Shown: piece after piece, positions 9,798 through 21,918 of the stretch
Layout: every line of letters begins with the position of its first letter
How positions within the stretch are numbered: position 1 is the stretch's first letter
Assembly: GCF_012689525.1 (NCBI RefSeq)
Contig: NZ_CP051514.1
Span: 1,240,001 to 1,304,000, forward strand
Source of the DNA: Paraburkholderia aromaticivorans
Lineage (GTDB): Bacteria; Pseudomonadota; Gammaproteobacteria; Burkholderiales; Burkholderiaceae
DNA: 64,000 nucleotides
Direction of reading: 5' to 3'
Translations under genes and position numbers: made by a program
Notes under the pieces: model-generated
Database searches by the model: none
The model's input: only the letters and a program-made list of their open reading frames with translations
What the model was told of the DNA's origin: nothing

Positions 9798-9823
9798 TGG
9801 ATAGATATGCGCATATCCATCCA
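9798..9823. promoter_or_regulatory. 26-bp palindrome, candidate CcdA/CcdAB operator
   Basis: A perfect 14-bp core GATATGCGCATATC (9804-9817) is flanked by arms TGGAT and ATCCA, giving a 26-bp palindrome with a single mismatched pair. It ends 14 bp before the ccdA start and overlaps the expected -10 region downstream of TTGATA at 9780. That position suits autoregulation by the antitoxin/toxin complex, as known for ccd operons. Confidence 0.6.
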
Positions 9824-9836
9824 CATGGAGGTTCAC

Positions 9837-10076
9837 ATGGCACATCCAACTGCCGCCGTCTCACGTAAGGCAACCAATGTCACGCTGCCTGTCGACGTTT
9901 ATGAGCGAGCGAAGGAACTGGGCATCAACTTCTCACGTGCGTGCGAGCAAGCTTTACGCGACGCAATCAAGGCCGAGGAAGGTCGTCGCTGGGCGCAGGA
10001 GAACGCAGAGTTCATTAAAAACACCAACGACTGGGTCGAAAAGAATGGCGTTCCACTCGAATACCGGATGTTTTGA
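9837..10076 (+). CDS. ccdA: CcdA-like antitoxin
   Basis: A 79-residue antitoxin. The N-terminal half (KATNVTLPVDVYERAKELGI) is the ribbon-helix-helix DNA-binding part, followed by NFSRACEQALRDAI and a C-terminal toxin-binding tail ending WVEKNGVPLEYRMF. I chose the start MAHPTAAV because GGAGG lies five bases upstream. The stop overlaps the ccdB start by one base. CcdA neutralises the gyrase poison CcdB and represses the operon. Confidence 0.9.
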   Translation: MAHPTAAVSRKATNVTLPVDVYERAKELGINFSRACEQALRDAIKAEEGRRWAQENAEFIKNTNDWVEKNGVPLEYRMF

Positions 10077-10393
10077 TGGCGCGATTTGAAGTTTATGCCA
10101 ACCCCGGCAAAAGCAAGGCAAATACGCCGTACCTTGTCGACGTGCAGAGCGACTTTCTTGATGGCCTAACTATTCGGGTCGTTGTCCCGCTGATTCGTGC
10201 TGACTCTTTCCCTCCCGGCAAACTGCCGGCAGATTTCACGCCGTCCTTCGACATCGCTGGCGTCAAATGCCTGATGCACCCGGCATTCATTGCATCTGTT
10301 CCGTTAAACGAGCTTGGTCCCTCGATCTGTTCATTGCAGGAGCATCGGGACAAGATCACGGCAGCGCTTGACCGTCTTTTGGGTGGCTTCTGA
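10076..10393 (+). CDS. ccdB: CcdB-like gyrase-poison toxin
   Basis: A 105-residue toxin, MARFEVYANPGKSKANTPYL onward, with the CcdB fold sequence LDGLTIRVVVPLIR and the SICSLQEHRDKITAALDRLLGGF C terminus that in the family contacts gyrase. It starts at ATG overlapping the ccdA stop (TGATG). A TTG at 10073 is possible but less likely. It is the second gene of a type II toxin-antitoxin operon and appears intact. Confidence 0.88.
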   Translation: MARFEVYANPGKSKANTPYLVDVQSDFLDGLTIRVVVPLIRADSFPPGKLPADFTPSFDIAGVKCLMHPAFIASVPLNELGPSICSLQEHRDKITAALDRLLGGF

Positions 10394-10437
10394 TCGATCA
10401 ACCACTGCTGCGGGGAGACCGCACCAAAGCGGGGGCT

Positions 10438-11120
10438 CTATGCCGCGATATCGTGAGCGTGCTCGTTGACCGCGAGTGCGGGATACCATCGCTCGAAGCA
10501 CGATCGCAACTGCTCATTCAGGACGGCCGTCCTCACCTGCAGAAGGCCTTGCATGAATCGGTCGCCATGCCATCCGCTGCCGCTTCACAAAACGCTTGCT
10601 GACCACGCGGTTCACGGCCGACTCGACGAAGCTCGACGTGATCGGCTCACCATGGCGGTAGCGGTCGCCGTATTTCACGATTAAGGGCTGGTTGTTCTTA
10701 AGGTAACCGATGAACTCCTCGAGTCTGGCCAGCAGCCTGGCCTCCTCGAGACTGCCGTCCGTGGCGAGTTCCCAGCCCAGGCGTTCGAGCCGCTGCAGCG
10801 CCGGATAGGGCCAGCCGTGCCAGAGGCGCCACTTTGCACGGCGCAGCCCATCGATCAGCACGTCAGCACGTGGCCGTTCGTCGCGGTCCGGCAGCCCCTT
10901 GATCATCTGTTCGAGATTCTGTACTCGCATGGCGACGTGAAACCAGTCGAGTACCCTATCGTTAAAGTCGAGTTGTGCACGGCGAACCGTGTCGCCGCCG
11001 TCAGACAGGAAAGTTACCGGCTGGTCCGCGCCGACGCCTTTCTGCGCAAGAAACGCCAGCATCCGATCGGCAGCCTGTCGATGGCGGTCTAAATCCGCGT
11101 AAATCTGGCGGCGTCAGGTT
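10438..11120 (-). pseudogene. ISKra4-family transposase, 5'-truncated and frameshifted
   Basis: The catalytic half of an ISKra4-family transposase: VTFLSDGGDTVRRAQLDF, VLDWFHVAMRVQNLEQMIKG and SSFVESAVNRVVSKRF are diagnostic. Near 10560 the frame shifts; the true C terminus then reads in the neighbouring frame as VRTAVLNEQLRSCFERWYP to a TAG at 10438-10440. The N-terminal half is missing, cut at the IS5 side. A second piece of the same C terminus lies at 29641-29735. Confidence 0.8.
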
Positions 11121-11266
11121 GACAGCGGCATTTCACATATGGCAGCGGAGGCTGCGTCGGTGCGCTTGGCAGATAGGGATGGGGCGGAAGTTGATACTGT
11201 GTCGTGAAGTCCTCCTGCTGCGTGGCTTTGTTCGGAAGAGACAGAGTTTCCTTGCTGCGGGCGCAA

Positions 11267-12230
11267 CTATGCATTTTTGAGGCAAACAGGTCTACCAAAT
11301 GAATTCCACAGGTTCACAAGGTTGGCGATGATGACGCCTTCGCTGTGCTGTGACGCAATTTTCTGCGTCAGCAGGGTGGCGCCAATGCATCGCTTGATGC
11401 GCGAGATCTGCGCTTCGACCAGCGAGCGCAGGCCATAGCCGTATTTCTTGTGGAACGCATAAATGCCCTTGTCCTGAATGAATCCGACGATCTGGTCATG
11501 CCAGCGCGTATCCTCCATGCCGTGCGCCACGGCATGAGCCGGAGGTGGAATGACGGGCGTCACTCCTGCGAGTGAGAAAGCCTCCGTGCGCTCGATGCTG
11601 TAGTACGCGCCGTCGGCAATCACCCGGTCCACCGGTACATCAGCCGGCAGCACAGCATCCATGCCTTCGCTGTCCGACACTTCCGTGGTCGTGATGCTGA
11701 TTGCGTGAATGTTCATGTCCGCACCGATCGCCAGGTGCATCTTGCGCCACGGCGTACGCGTGGCTCTTTGGCCGTACTTCTGTTCGTACCACTCACTGGC
11801 GCGACCGAAGCTCAGTCCCGTGCTGTCGACAATCACGCTCACAGCTTCGCCGTCAGCTAGCCGTCTCGCCAGTTGCCCGCAGTGCTGCTTGACGCTCACC
11901 TCCAGCGCGGCAAACCGGTCGCACAGGTGGCCAAAGCTGGGCACCGCAATGTCCAGCCCTCGGGTAGCCCAATAGTCTGCCATGTAGCCGGTGATCTGCC
12001 GCATGCCCCAGCCGAACAACCGGTAGAACGTGTAGATCAGCTCGATATAACCGGCCGTATAAGTCGGCTCGCGTCCCGGGATCCCTTGGGGGTAAGGCCT
12101 CGCATTGATGAACTGCGCTTTCAGATCGCCGCCAGGGAAATACAAACTGATCATGCCGCGCTTTTTCAGGCTCTGATTGTATTCATGGCTGTTCGTCACC
12201 CGATAGGTCGGCTTCTTGCGTTTCCCCCCG
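11267..12230 (-). pseudogene. IS5/IS903-type transposase, main part (N-terminal codons lie at 13877-13926)
   Basis: DDE transposase of the IS5 family. The 5' piece at 13926-13877 encodes MPYKARLQEGAERKPAR; after the IS3 insertion the frame resumes with GGKRKKPTYRVTNSHEYNQ at 12230. Catalytic context is intact: VIVDSTGLSFGRASEWYEQK (first D), DRVIADGAYYS (second D) and SLVEAQISRIKR (E). The protein is inactivated only by the insertion. A GTG at 12199 could give a shortened product lacking about 27 residues, but no RBS supports it. Confidence 0.82.
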
Positions 12231-12291
12231 CGTCAGAATACTTGTCGTCCCGATAGAATCGATGAACCGGGGGCGATGATGAGAAAACGAA

Positions 12292-12765
12292 TTGGCAAAA
12301 TACGGACAAGCATTCAAGGACAGAGCGGTTGCGCGGTTGCTGCCGCCGGAGAGCGCGGCGTTGGAAGACGTTGCACGTGAGGTTGGCGTGGGCGTGGGGA
12401 CGCTGGAGCGCTGGCGCAGTGATGCGCTGTCCAGACCCGCTCGCGAGCGGGCCTGGACAGCGGCGGCCCGATTCGACGCCGTGCTGACGACCGCTGCGAT
12501 GGATGAGGCTGCCAGGAGCGCATGGTGCCGCGCCAACGGTGTGTACCCGCACGAGCTGGCTTCCTGGCGGCAAAGCGCCACGCAGGCGCTGGCCGAGTCT
12601 GAGGAGGCGCGTGCCAGCCCGCAGCAGACCCAGCAGGACCGGCGTCGCATCAAGGAACTCGAGCGCGAGTTGCGGCGCAAGGACCGTGCGTTGGCTGAGA
12701 CGGCCGCGCTGCTGGTCCTGTCAAAAAAAGTCGCGGCGATCTTCAGCACGGGCGAGGACGAATGA
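12292..12765 (+). CDS. IS3-family transposase OrfA
   Basis: A 157-residue protein: helix-turn-helix type N terminus (YGQAFKDRAVARLLPPESAA, then EDVAREVGVGVGTLERWRSD) and a C-terminal leucine-rich coiled coil (IKELERELRRKDRALAETAA). The stop overlaps the orfB start as ATGA. OrfA provides end recognition in IS3-family elements. It appears intact. Confidence 0.8.
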   Translation: MAKYGQAFKDRAVARLLPPESAALEDVAREVGVGVGTLERWRSDALSRPARERAWTAAARFDAVLTTAAMDEAARSAWCRANGVYPHELASWRQSATQALAESEEARASPQQTQQDRRRIKELERELRRKDRALAETAALLVLSKKVAAIFSTGEDE

Positions 12766-13853
12766 TCGGCCTCGAAGATCGCCAGTCGCTGGCTCATGAT
12801 ATCCACATCGCACACAAGGCCGGCGCACGGCTGCGCCTGGCCTGCGAGACGGCCGGCATCGACGTGCGCACGCTGCAGCGCTGGAATGCCGGCGTGGGCC
12901 TCGTATCGGGCGATGGCAGGCCCCATGCGGTACGCCCGCAACCGGCGCATGCGCTGAGCGCCGCCGAGCGTGCCGAGGTGCTGCGCGTGGCCAACGAGCC
13001 GCGCTTCGCCGATATGCCTCCTGCGCGCATCGTGCCCATGCTCGCTGATGAGGGCGTGTACGTCGCCAGCGAATCCACCTTCGCCCGTGTGCTGCGCGAG
13101 CACGGGCAAACCACACATCGCGGCCGGGCCAAAGCACCCAGGGCGGGTCGACCGCCGACCACGCACATCGCTGGCGCAGCACGGCAAGTCTGGTGCTGGG
13201 ATATGACCTATTTACCCGCTGAGGTCGTCGGTCAATGGTTTTACCTGTACCTGATCCTCGATCTGTACAGCCGCAAGATCGTCGGATGGGAGGTGCACGA
13301 GCGCGACGATGCCAGCCATGCGGCCCATCTGGTGCGGCGCACAGCGCTGGCCGAGGGCATCGCCACTCTGGCGGACAAGCCGGTGCTGCACGGAGACAAC
13401 GGCTCCACGCTCAAGGCCACGACCGTGCTGGCCATGCTTCACTGGCTTGGCGTGAAGCCTTCGTACTCGCGCCCACGCGTCAGCGACGACAACGCCTTTG
13501 CCGAGGCGCTGTTCCGCACGGCCAAGTACCGCCCGGAGTTCCCCAACACGGGCTTCGCCGATCTCAATGCTGCACGCGACTGGGCAAGCGACTTCGTGCA
13601 TTGGTACAACTTCGACCACCGTCACAGCAGCATCCGCTACGTCAGCCCGGCGCAGCGCCATGACGGCAACGATCACGTGATCCTGGCGGCTCGTCACGAG
13701 GTGTATGTCCAGGCACGGGAACGCAACCCGGCACGCTGGTCACGCTGCACGCGCGACTGGACGCCAATCGGCGCCGTCACCCTCAATCCGGAGCGCGAGT
13801 CAGTCGTCACGATGGCCTCGCACGCCACACTTAAACAGCCTTTGGCTGCATGA
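12762..13853 (+). CDS. IS3-family transposase OrfB (DDE integrase)
   Basis: A 363-residue catalytic subunit with an rve core. The DDE residues are visible in VWCWDMTYLPAEVVGQWFYL, PVLHGDNGSTLKATTVLAM and VSDDNAFAEALFRTAKYRPE, and the C terminus has WYNFDHRHSSIRYVSPAQRH. It overlaps orfA by 4 nt (ATGA), so translational coupling rather than the more common frameshifting is implied. The element is probably still functional. Confidence 0.85.
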   Translation: MIGLEDRQSLAHDIHIAHKAGARLRLACETAGIDVRTLQRWNAGVGLVSGDGRPHAVRPQPAHALSAAERAEVLRVANEPRFADMPPARIVPMLADEGVYVASESTFARVLREHGQTTHRGRAKAPRAGRPPTTHIAGAARQVWCWDMTYLPAEVVGQWFYLYLILDLYSRKIVGWEVHERDDASHAAHLVRRTALAEGIATLADKPVLHGDNGSTLKATTVLAMLHWLGVKPSYSRPRVSDDNAFAEALFRTAKYRPEFPNTGFADLNAARDWASDFVHWYNFDHRHSSIRYVSPAQRHDGNDHVILAARHEVYVQARERNPARWSRCTRDWTPIGAVTLNPERESVVTMASHATLKQPLAA

Positions 13854-14007
13854 CTGAGGCGACAAGTACCTTGACACGCGCCGGTTTGCGCTCCGCGCCT
13901 TCCTGGAGTCTGGCTTTGTATGGCATCCGCTTGAATCCAATTCTTCTCTGAAGCCTTGCTTATATCGCAGCCGCAACGCACCCACAACACCCCTTCCGAA
14001 CAAAGCC

Positions 14008-14376
14008 CTCACGTATCGCGTCAGATTCGTTCCGCAGAAACCAAGGGACTGCATCCACGCCTAGTAGTACCAGAAGATGCTGAAGAGCCGCCCTAACACC
14101 CACCACGTTTCTCGGAATGGGATCCGGGCACGAACAGTGTGGGAGATGGTTGGCTACAAAGCAGTTGATCAACCGATAGTCGACACCCGCCGCTGATATC
14201 CGGCGCTTCGCGATCCAGTGGGCAAAGTGTGCAACGCATCTGACGTAGCGGTTGACGGTACTTGGCGCATAGCCCTGCTCCAGAAGATACTCACAGTACC
14301 GCTCTGAAAACGGGGAAAGGACGCTGCGCCACAACCACGCCTGAGGTTGCGGTCGTAGAGGAGTCAAGCCGATCAT
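14008..14376 (-). pseudogene. Tyrosine recombinase (phage integrase family), N-terminal fragment
   Basis: MIGLTPLRPQPQAWLWRSVL is followed by a SAM-like core-binding domain (PFSERYCEYLLEQGYAPSTV, NRYVRCVAHFAHWIAKRRIS) typical of tyrosine recombinases with a Zn-like HCSCPDP segment. AGGAG lies 8 nt before the ATG at 14376. After 123 codons the gene runs into the IS5 terminal repeat at 14007 and the catalytic domain (R..HxxR..Y) is missing; it is not found on the other side of IS5 either. The rest was lost by deletion. Confidence 0.72.
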
Positions 14377-14496
14377 GATGATTCTCCTGAAATTGTGGCG
14401 CGACGATCTGGATGAGAGACGCGCGACAAACAAGATGAGAATGTCGCGGCGAGGTTGATGATGACGCGGTTGATTGACGCTGGCAAGCGTTGCGCG

Positions 14497-14798
14497 TCAG
14501 TCGGTCAAGTCGATGCCGTAACGCGTGACGATGGTGGCCAGGATGCGTTTGAGCGAGTTACGTCTGGCCTCGATCAGGGTTGCCGGAGTGGTGCCGTCGT
14601 CCAATGCCGCCAACTCGTAGCCGAGCAGAGTCAACAGCGTCACGCGTGACGCCGAGGCTTCCTCGCCGATGGCATCAATAACAGTACGCTTGCGCCGCAG
14701 ACGGTACGCGCGTTGTCGTTGGGCGGCGCTACGTTGGATGGGCGTCGCGGGTTCCTCATCGTCACGCGTGTCGGTCTTGAATTGCGGGTCGCTGGTCA

Positions 14799-14799
<1 letters not shown>
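14497..14799 (-). CDS. Small passenger protein of the IS21 element
   Basis: A 100-residue hydrophilic protein starting MTSDPQFKTDTRDDEEPATP, with a basic stretch QRSAAQRQRAYRLRRKRTVI and a helical remainder. GGAGG lies upstream and the ATG overlaps the istB stop by one base, so it is translationally coupled to istB. I do not recognise a domain. The basic region suggests nucleic-acid binding, but that is inference. Its position inside the terminal repeats makes it part of the element. Confidence 0.65.
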
Positions 14800-18750
<3,951 letters not shown>

Positions 18751-19035
18751 TCATCCTGATTGACGCGCTGTTCTCATCCTGAATGTCGCGCAGCATGAAA
18801 TGGATAACTACCCATCTAGGAGACCACCTTTTTTATATGCAGTTTGCTGCGGCACACAAACCTCATGGAGGTCCGTAGAACCGATCCCTGTTGCGTTTGA
18901 CTCGATGCAACTTTGCATAATTCCCGGCTACGCATAACGCCGACAATGCACATATTTGCATTGAAGGCGCAATTTTATGTTCGCGGGCTCCGACAGCGGT
19001 GGTGAGCGAGGTCAAAATTCAGTCGGCGTGGACAC

Positions 19036-19611
19036 TTAAGGTTCCAGGGTCGCCCTGACGATCATTGCAAAGAGGCGGCCGAGATCTGCCTCGGCCTTGA
19101 CCCCGGCGAACGGATCGCGGTTTGTTCCAAACGCCTCATTCAGTTCGTTCCAGTCCACCTCCGTCAGCCATTGACGCGCGGAAGGCAGAATTACATCTTC
19201 CTCCAGACGCTTGTGATTTGCGGAAAACGCGGCGTATTCATCGACCATCTCGCGCAATACCGGGAGAGCGGACTCGCCCGCCAGCTCGTATCGGGTCAAC
19301 GCATGTGCGATGTCTTGCACTCGTGCTTTGCCTTGAGCGTGCTGTTTCTCTAGCTCGTCGATGGTTTTGTCGAGATCGTTAGCACGGTGCCGCAAGCGCG
19401 CGAACAGATAGCGCTCTTCCTTGGGATTATGTAGCTGCTCAGGATATTCGCTAATGTAAAACAGCATGGACCGAAGCATCATCGGCCTAGGCGCCTCTAC
19501 GCCGACACCGAGCAGCCTGACAAAGCGTTGCATGCCCGTGATGACCATTGATAGCTGCTGGTGTTCCCTGAGGATTACCTTTATGGCACTTTGCGGAGCC
19601 AGCGTTTGCAT
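19036..19611 (-). CDS. Hemerythrin-like protein (copy 1)
   Basis: A 191-residue HHE-domain protein beginning MQTLAPQSAIKVILREHQQL. Histidines and acids that would bind a non-haem diiron site are seen in LREHQQLSMV, YPEQLHNPKEERYLF, ALTRYELAGE and SANHKRLEEDVILPSA. The family binds O2, NO or iron. I chose the start that matches copy 2 (MQSLGPRSAIAVILHEHQQM). An FNR-type box sits about 100 bp upstream with a TATATT -10 at class II spacing. The two copies are clearly homologous along their full length. Confidence 0.85.
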   Translation of the reverse strand: MQTLAPQSAIKVILREHQQLSMVITGMQRFVRLLGVGVEAPRPMMLRSMLFYISEYPEQLHNPKEERYLFARLRHRANDLDKTIDELEKQHAQGKARVQDIAHALTRYELAGESALPVLREMVDEYAAFSANHKRLEEDVILPSARQWLTEVDWNELNEAFGTNRDPFAGVKAEADLGRLFAMIVRATLEP

Positions 19612-19703
19612 ATCACCCTCTCTTACTCGTGGATGCGGCATCTTCAATCTGCGATCGCCTCAGTCCCATGGAACAAAATATAGAGGGCGCGACGAGTAAC
19701 CCT

Positions 19704-19717
19704 ATGATCTGCATCAA
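19704..19717 (-). promoter_or_regulatory. FNR/ANR-type box for hemerythrin copy 1
   Basis: The minus strand reads TTGATGCAGATCAT, one mismatch from TTGAT-N4-ATCAA. The hexamer TATATT at 19682-19677 begins 28.5 bp from the box centre, as in class II FNR promoters. The hemerythrin start is about 100 bp downstream. Confidence 0.65.
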
Positions 19718-19789
19718 AGGCAGTGCCGATCAGGAGCGCAGCCCACTCAGCCACTACGAAAGCATTGGCGAACGCGGCGGAAGGCGATC

Positions 19790-19984
19790 ATGCAGGAACT
19801 GTACGTTAACAGCTTCTCGGCCTCGGCGAGTTCCGCAATTAACGAGGGACTGGACGTAACGCTGGCGAAGTTCGCGCACCGGCCGCTGGAGGAGTCGTAT
19901 CCGCACCTGATCGTCGACGCGCGCTATGAGAAGGTGCGCGGGTCAGGGACAATCCGTTCGAAGGCGGCGCTGATCGCACTGAGG
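19790..19984 (+). pseudogene. IS256-family transposase fragment
   Basis: One frame reads SFSASASSAINEGLDVTLAK, EESYPHLIVDARYEKVRGSG and RSKAALIAL, the central part of IS256/Mutator-family transposases including the Asp in the LIVDARYEKVR motif. About 65 residues survive between hemerythrin copy 1 and the small protein gene. No terminal repeats remain. Confidence 0.75.
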
Positions 19985-20031
19985 CCAATGGCTCGCAGCA
20001 CGAATGGCGCATGGGGAACCAGTCGACTGGT

Positions 20032-20099
20032 GACGACCGGCGAACAGCCGAGTCCTGCGGGGAGATTCGCAACCCGATGTTCGAAATCGTGATCCCGGC
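20032..20099 (+). repeat. Diverged repeat, copy A (copy B at 20686-20753)
   Basis: This 68-bp stretch matches 20686-20753 with about eight differences; both contain cgaacagccgag and cgaaatcgtgatcccggc. Copy B encodes the C-terminal end of the membrane protein at 20650-20997 on the minus strand. Copy A is therefore a remnant of a second copy of that gene, supporting an old duplication of a hemerythrin/membrane-protein unit. Confidence 0.65.
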
Positions 20100-20152
20100 A
20101 TTGGCCATTTGGCGCGAGAACCTTGGGACATGTTTTTGAATACGACACGCCG

Positions 20153-20413
20153 TCATCGGTTGCCATCATGGCCGCGAGAAATTGCGCCGTCGATAAATCT
20201 CTCAGCCAATCCAAACGCGTGGCCAAGTACTTCCTCCTGGCGACCGCTCCGTTCCTCGCGTGTGTCAATGTGAATTCGCTCATACTTCATCTGGTCGCGT
20301 GTCTCATCGGTATCCGGAGTAACGGCCCACTCAATCGCATATCTTTCCCGCGAGAGTTCCACGCACGAAACGCTGATCTTGAACCCCCGATACACACGGA
20401 CGTAGTCGGACAT
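20153..20413 (-). CDS. Small conserved-type protein of unknown function
   Basis: An 86-residue soluble protein, MSDYVRVYRGFKISVSCVEL to ...RFIDGAISRGHDGNR. A strong RBS (AAGGAGGGG) precedes the ATG. It looks like small Burkholderia proteins of the form 'YRGFxIxV...VTPD...A..fID', but I cannot name a domain. It lies between hemerythrin copies 1 and 2 on the same strand and may belong to that transcription unit. Confidence 0.6.
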   Translation of the reverse strand: MSDYVRVYRGFKISVSCVELSRERYAIEWAVTPDTDETRDQMKYERIHIDTREERSGRQEEVLGHAFGLAERFIDGAISRGHDGNR

Positions 20414-20649
20414 GATCCCCTCCTTCGCCTAAAGCGGAAACCTAAGTATGAGCGATTTACTAAAACTCTTCGAAACCGAAAATGTGTCCTGGCACCGTCA
20501 GGAAGCGGACCTCCAGAATACGACCTCAGCGTTCCCGCGACGCTGAAGCATAGGTCCTTTCGCATCGGCCGTTATGCGAAACCGCGAGTCGACTACGGCG
20601 CCAGGCGGGTGCCAGACAAGCCTAACGGTTCGGCTCTGCAAACCACACG

Positions 20650-20997
20650 CTACAGCGCGTACTGCAAAGCCAGGTCGAAACCGATGACGACTAGCGAACA
20701 GCCGAGACCCGCGAGGAGATTCGCGACCCGATGTCCGAAATCGTGATCCCGGCTCATCCACGCTTCAATCAGAAAAATGCCTTCAAACACGACCTGGAGC
20801 GCAACGAACACAAGCATCAGCAGAAACTCGTAACCCATGAACCTGAAGTTCGCGAAGTTCAAGCCGTAATCGAATATCCACCTGCCCACCCTATGCATCT
20901 CATACGCCAGCAACAGGATCGGGAAGAGGTAACTGGCAACATAAGTCGGCACGCTTGCGTGCCGCAGTTCCAGGTGAAAGTGACGAGCAGCTTGCAT
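20650..20997 (-). CDS. Small membrane protein of unknown function
   Basis: A 115-residue protein with three predicted hydrophobic helices (ASYLFPILLLAYEM, FLLMLVFVALQVVFEGIFLI, LLAGLGCSLVVIGFDLAL) and GGGAGGGG just upstream of the ATG. No family recognised. It lies 122 bp downstream of hemerythrin copy 2 on the same strand. Its 3' end is duplicated at 20032-20099. Confidence 0.65.
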   Translation of the reverse strand: MQAARHFHLELRHASVPTYVASYLFPILLLAYEMHRVGRWIFDYGLNFANFRFMGYEFLLMLVFVALQVVFEGIFLIEAWMSRDHDFGHRVANLLAGLGCSLVVIGFDLALQYAL

Positions 20998-21119
20998 ATC
21001 CCCTCCCGCTTTGGCGTTTGGTGCTCAAAAAACGCTTTGCTCAACTACGTGGCTACGATCCCGCCGATCCGCAGTTGCATCACGTGACCGGCCGCCCATC
21101 GCAACGCACAGCGGAACTG

Positions 21120-21701
21120 CTAACTTTCCGTCTCAGGGATCGTTTTGACGATCATCGAGAATAATTTTCCAAGATCGTCTTCAAGTTTTACCCCATCGAA
21201 CGGATCGCGATTTGCTCCAAAAGCGGCGTCGATTTCCACCCAGTTTTCCTCTGTCAGCAGACGTCTGGCGGCTGGCAAAATCAAGGTCTCTTCCATACAC
21301 CGATGGTCTGCATAGAATTCGGCATACGCATCCGCCATGGCTCGCAGTTCCCGAAGTGCGGGCGCCCCCTTCAATTCATACCGGGTCAGCGCGTGCTCGA
21401 TATTCCTCAACCGCACTTCACCTTGTGCATGCTGGGACTCCAGTTCCGTGAGGACGTGATCAAATTCATCCGTCCGATCGCGCAGCGGCGTGAACCGGTA
21501 ACGATCCTCTTTAGGATGGTGCACCTGCTGAGGGTACTCGCGGATGTAATAAAGCATCGCCCGTAACACCATGAGGCCCGGAGCGGGCGTACCTGCTGCC
21601 AGCAGACCCATGAAGCGCCGCATGCCCTCTACCACGGTCGACATCTGCTGGTGTTCATGAAGGATGACGGCTATGGCACTACGCGGTCCCAAAGACTGCA
21701 T
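21120..21701 (-). CDS. Hemerythrin-like protein (copy 2)
   Basis: A 193-residue HHE-domain protein, paralogue of the one at 19036-19611. Putative diiron ligands lie in ILHEHQQMSTVV, YPQQVHHPKEDRYRF, ALTRYELKG and YADHRCMEETLILPAARRLL. It is complete. Upstream (towards the cytochromes) are 217 bp without an obvious FNR box. The repeated HxxxE/HxxxD spacing suggests an O2/NO-sensing or iron-handling role near the electron-transfer genes. Confidence 0.85.
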   Translation of the reverse strand: MQSLGPRSAIAVILHEHQQMSTVVEGMRRFMGLLAAGTPAPGLMVLRAMLYYIREYPQQVHHPKEDRYRFTPLRDRTDEFDHVLTELESQHAQGEVRLRNIEHALTRYELKGAPALRELRAMADAYAEFYADHRCMEETLILPAARRLLTEENWVEIDAAFGANRDPFDGVKLEDDLGKLFSMIVKTIPETES

Positions 21702-21918
21702 ATCAAACTCCGCAGCAGAATATGAAAAGCATTGGCGAATCGATTTTCTGCTTCACACCAACGGCATGAGCAAGACGCTGCGCCGATACCTTAATGCTAG
21801 TCATCCGCCGCTCGACATCAAAGCGCGTTAGCGCCACCGCTTTGATGGAGATCAACAGCGGTGCGGACATGGTGGTCCATGGAGTCAGCGCCCGTCGATC
21901 GCAGGAATTGGTAACCGC

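Larger units (their letters stand above)
12231..13876 (+). mobile_element. IS3-family insertion sequence inside the IS5 transposase gene
   Basis: The ends show related inverted repeats: CGTCAGAATACTTGTCG on the left (12231-12247) and, on the complementary strand of the right end, TGTCAAGGTACTTGTCG (13876-13860). It carries two overlapping genes, orfA and orfB. The IS5 transposase frame is exactly restored when 12231-13876 is removed, which independently fixes the boundaries. No target duplication longer than about 3 bp is evident. Confidence 0.78.
11224..14007 (-). mobile_element. IS5-family (IS903-like) element interrupted by an IS3-family element
   Basis: Perfect 14-bp terminal inverted repeats GGCTTTGTTCGGAA (11224-11237) and TTCCGAACAAAGCC (13994-14007) bound the element. 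The transposase runs leftwards from 13926 but is interrupted by the IS3-family insertion at 12231-13876. Removing the insert rejoins a 337-residue transposase in frame. No target duplication is visible at the outer ends, so one flank was probably rearranged: a recombinase gene abuts the right end, ISKra4 debris the left. Confidence 0.8.

Noticed and set aside
12183..13187. 334-codon minus-strand frame across the IS3-family genes
   Set aside because: It covers orfA and orfB in antisense and has the skewed Ser/Arg composition of a shadow frame.
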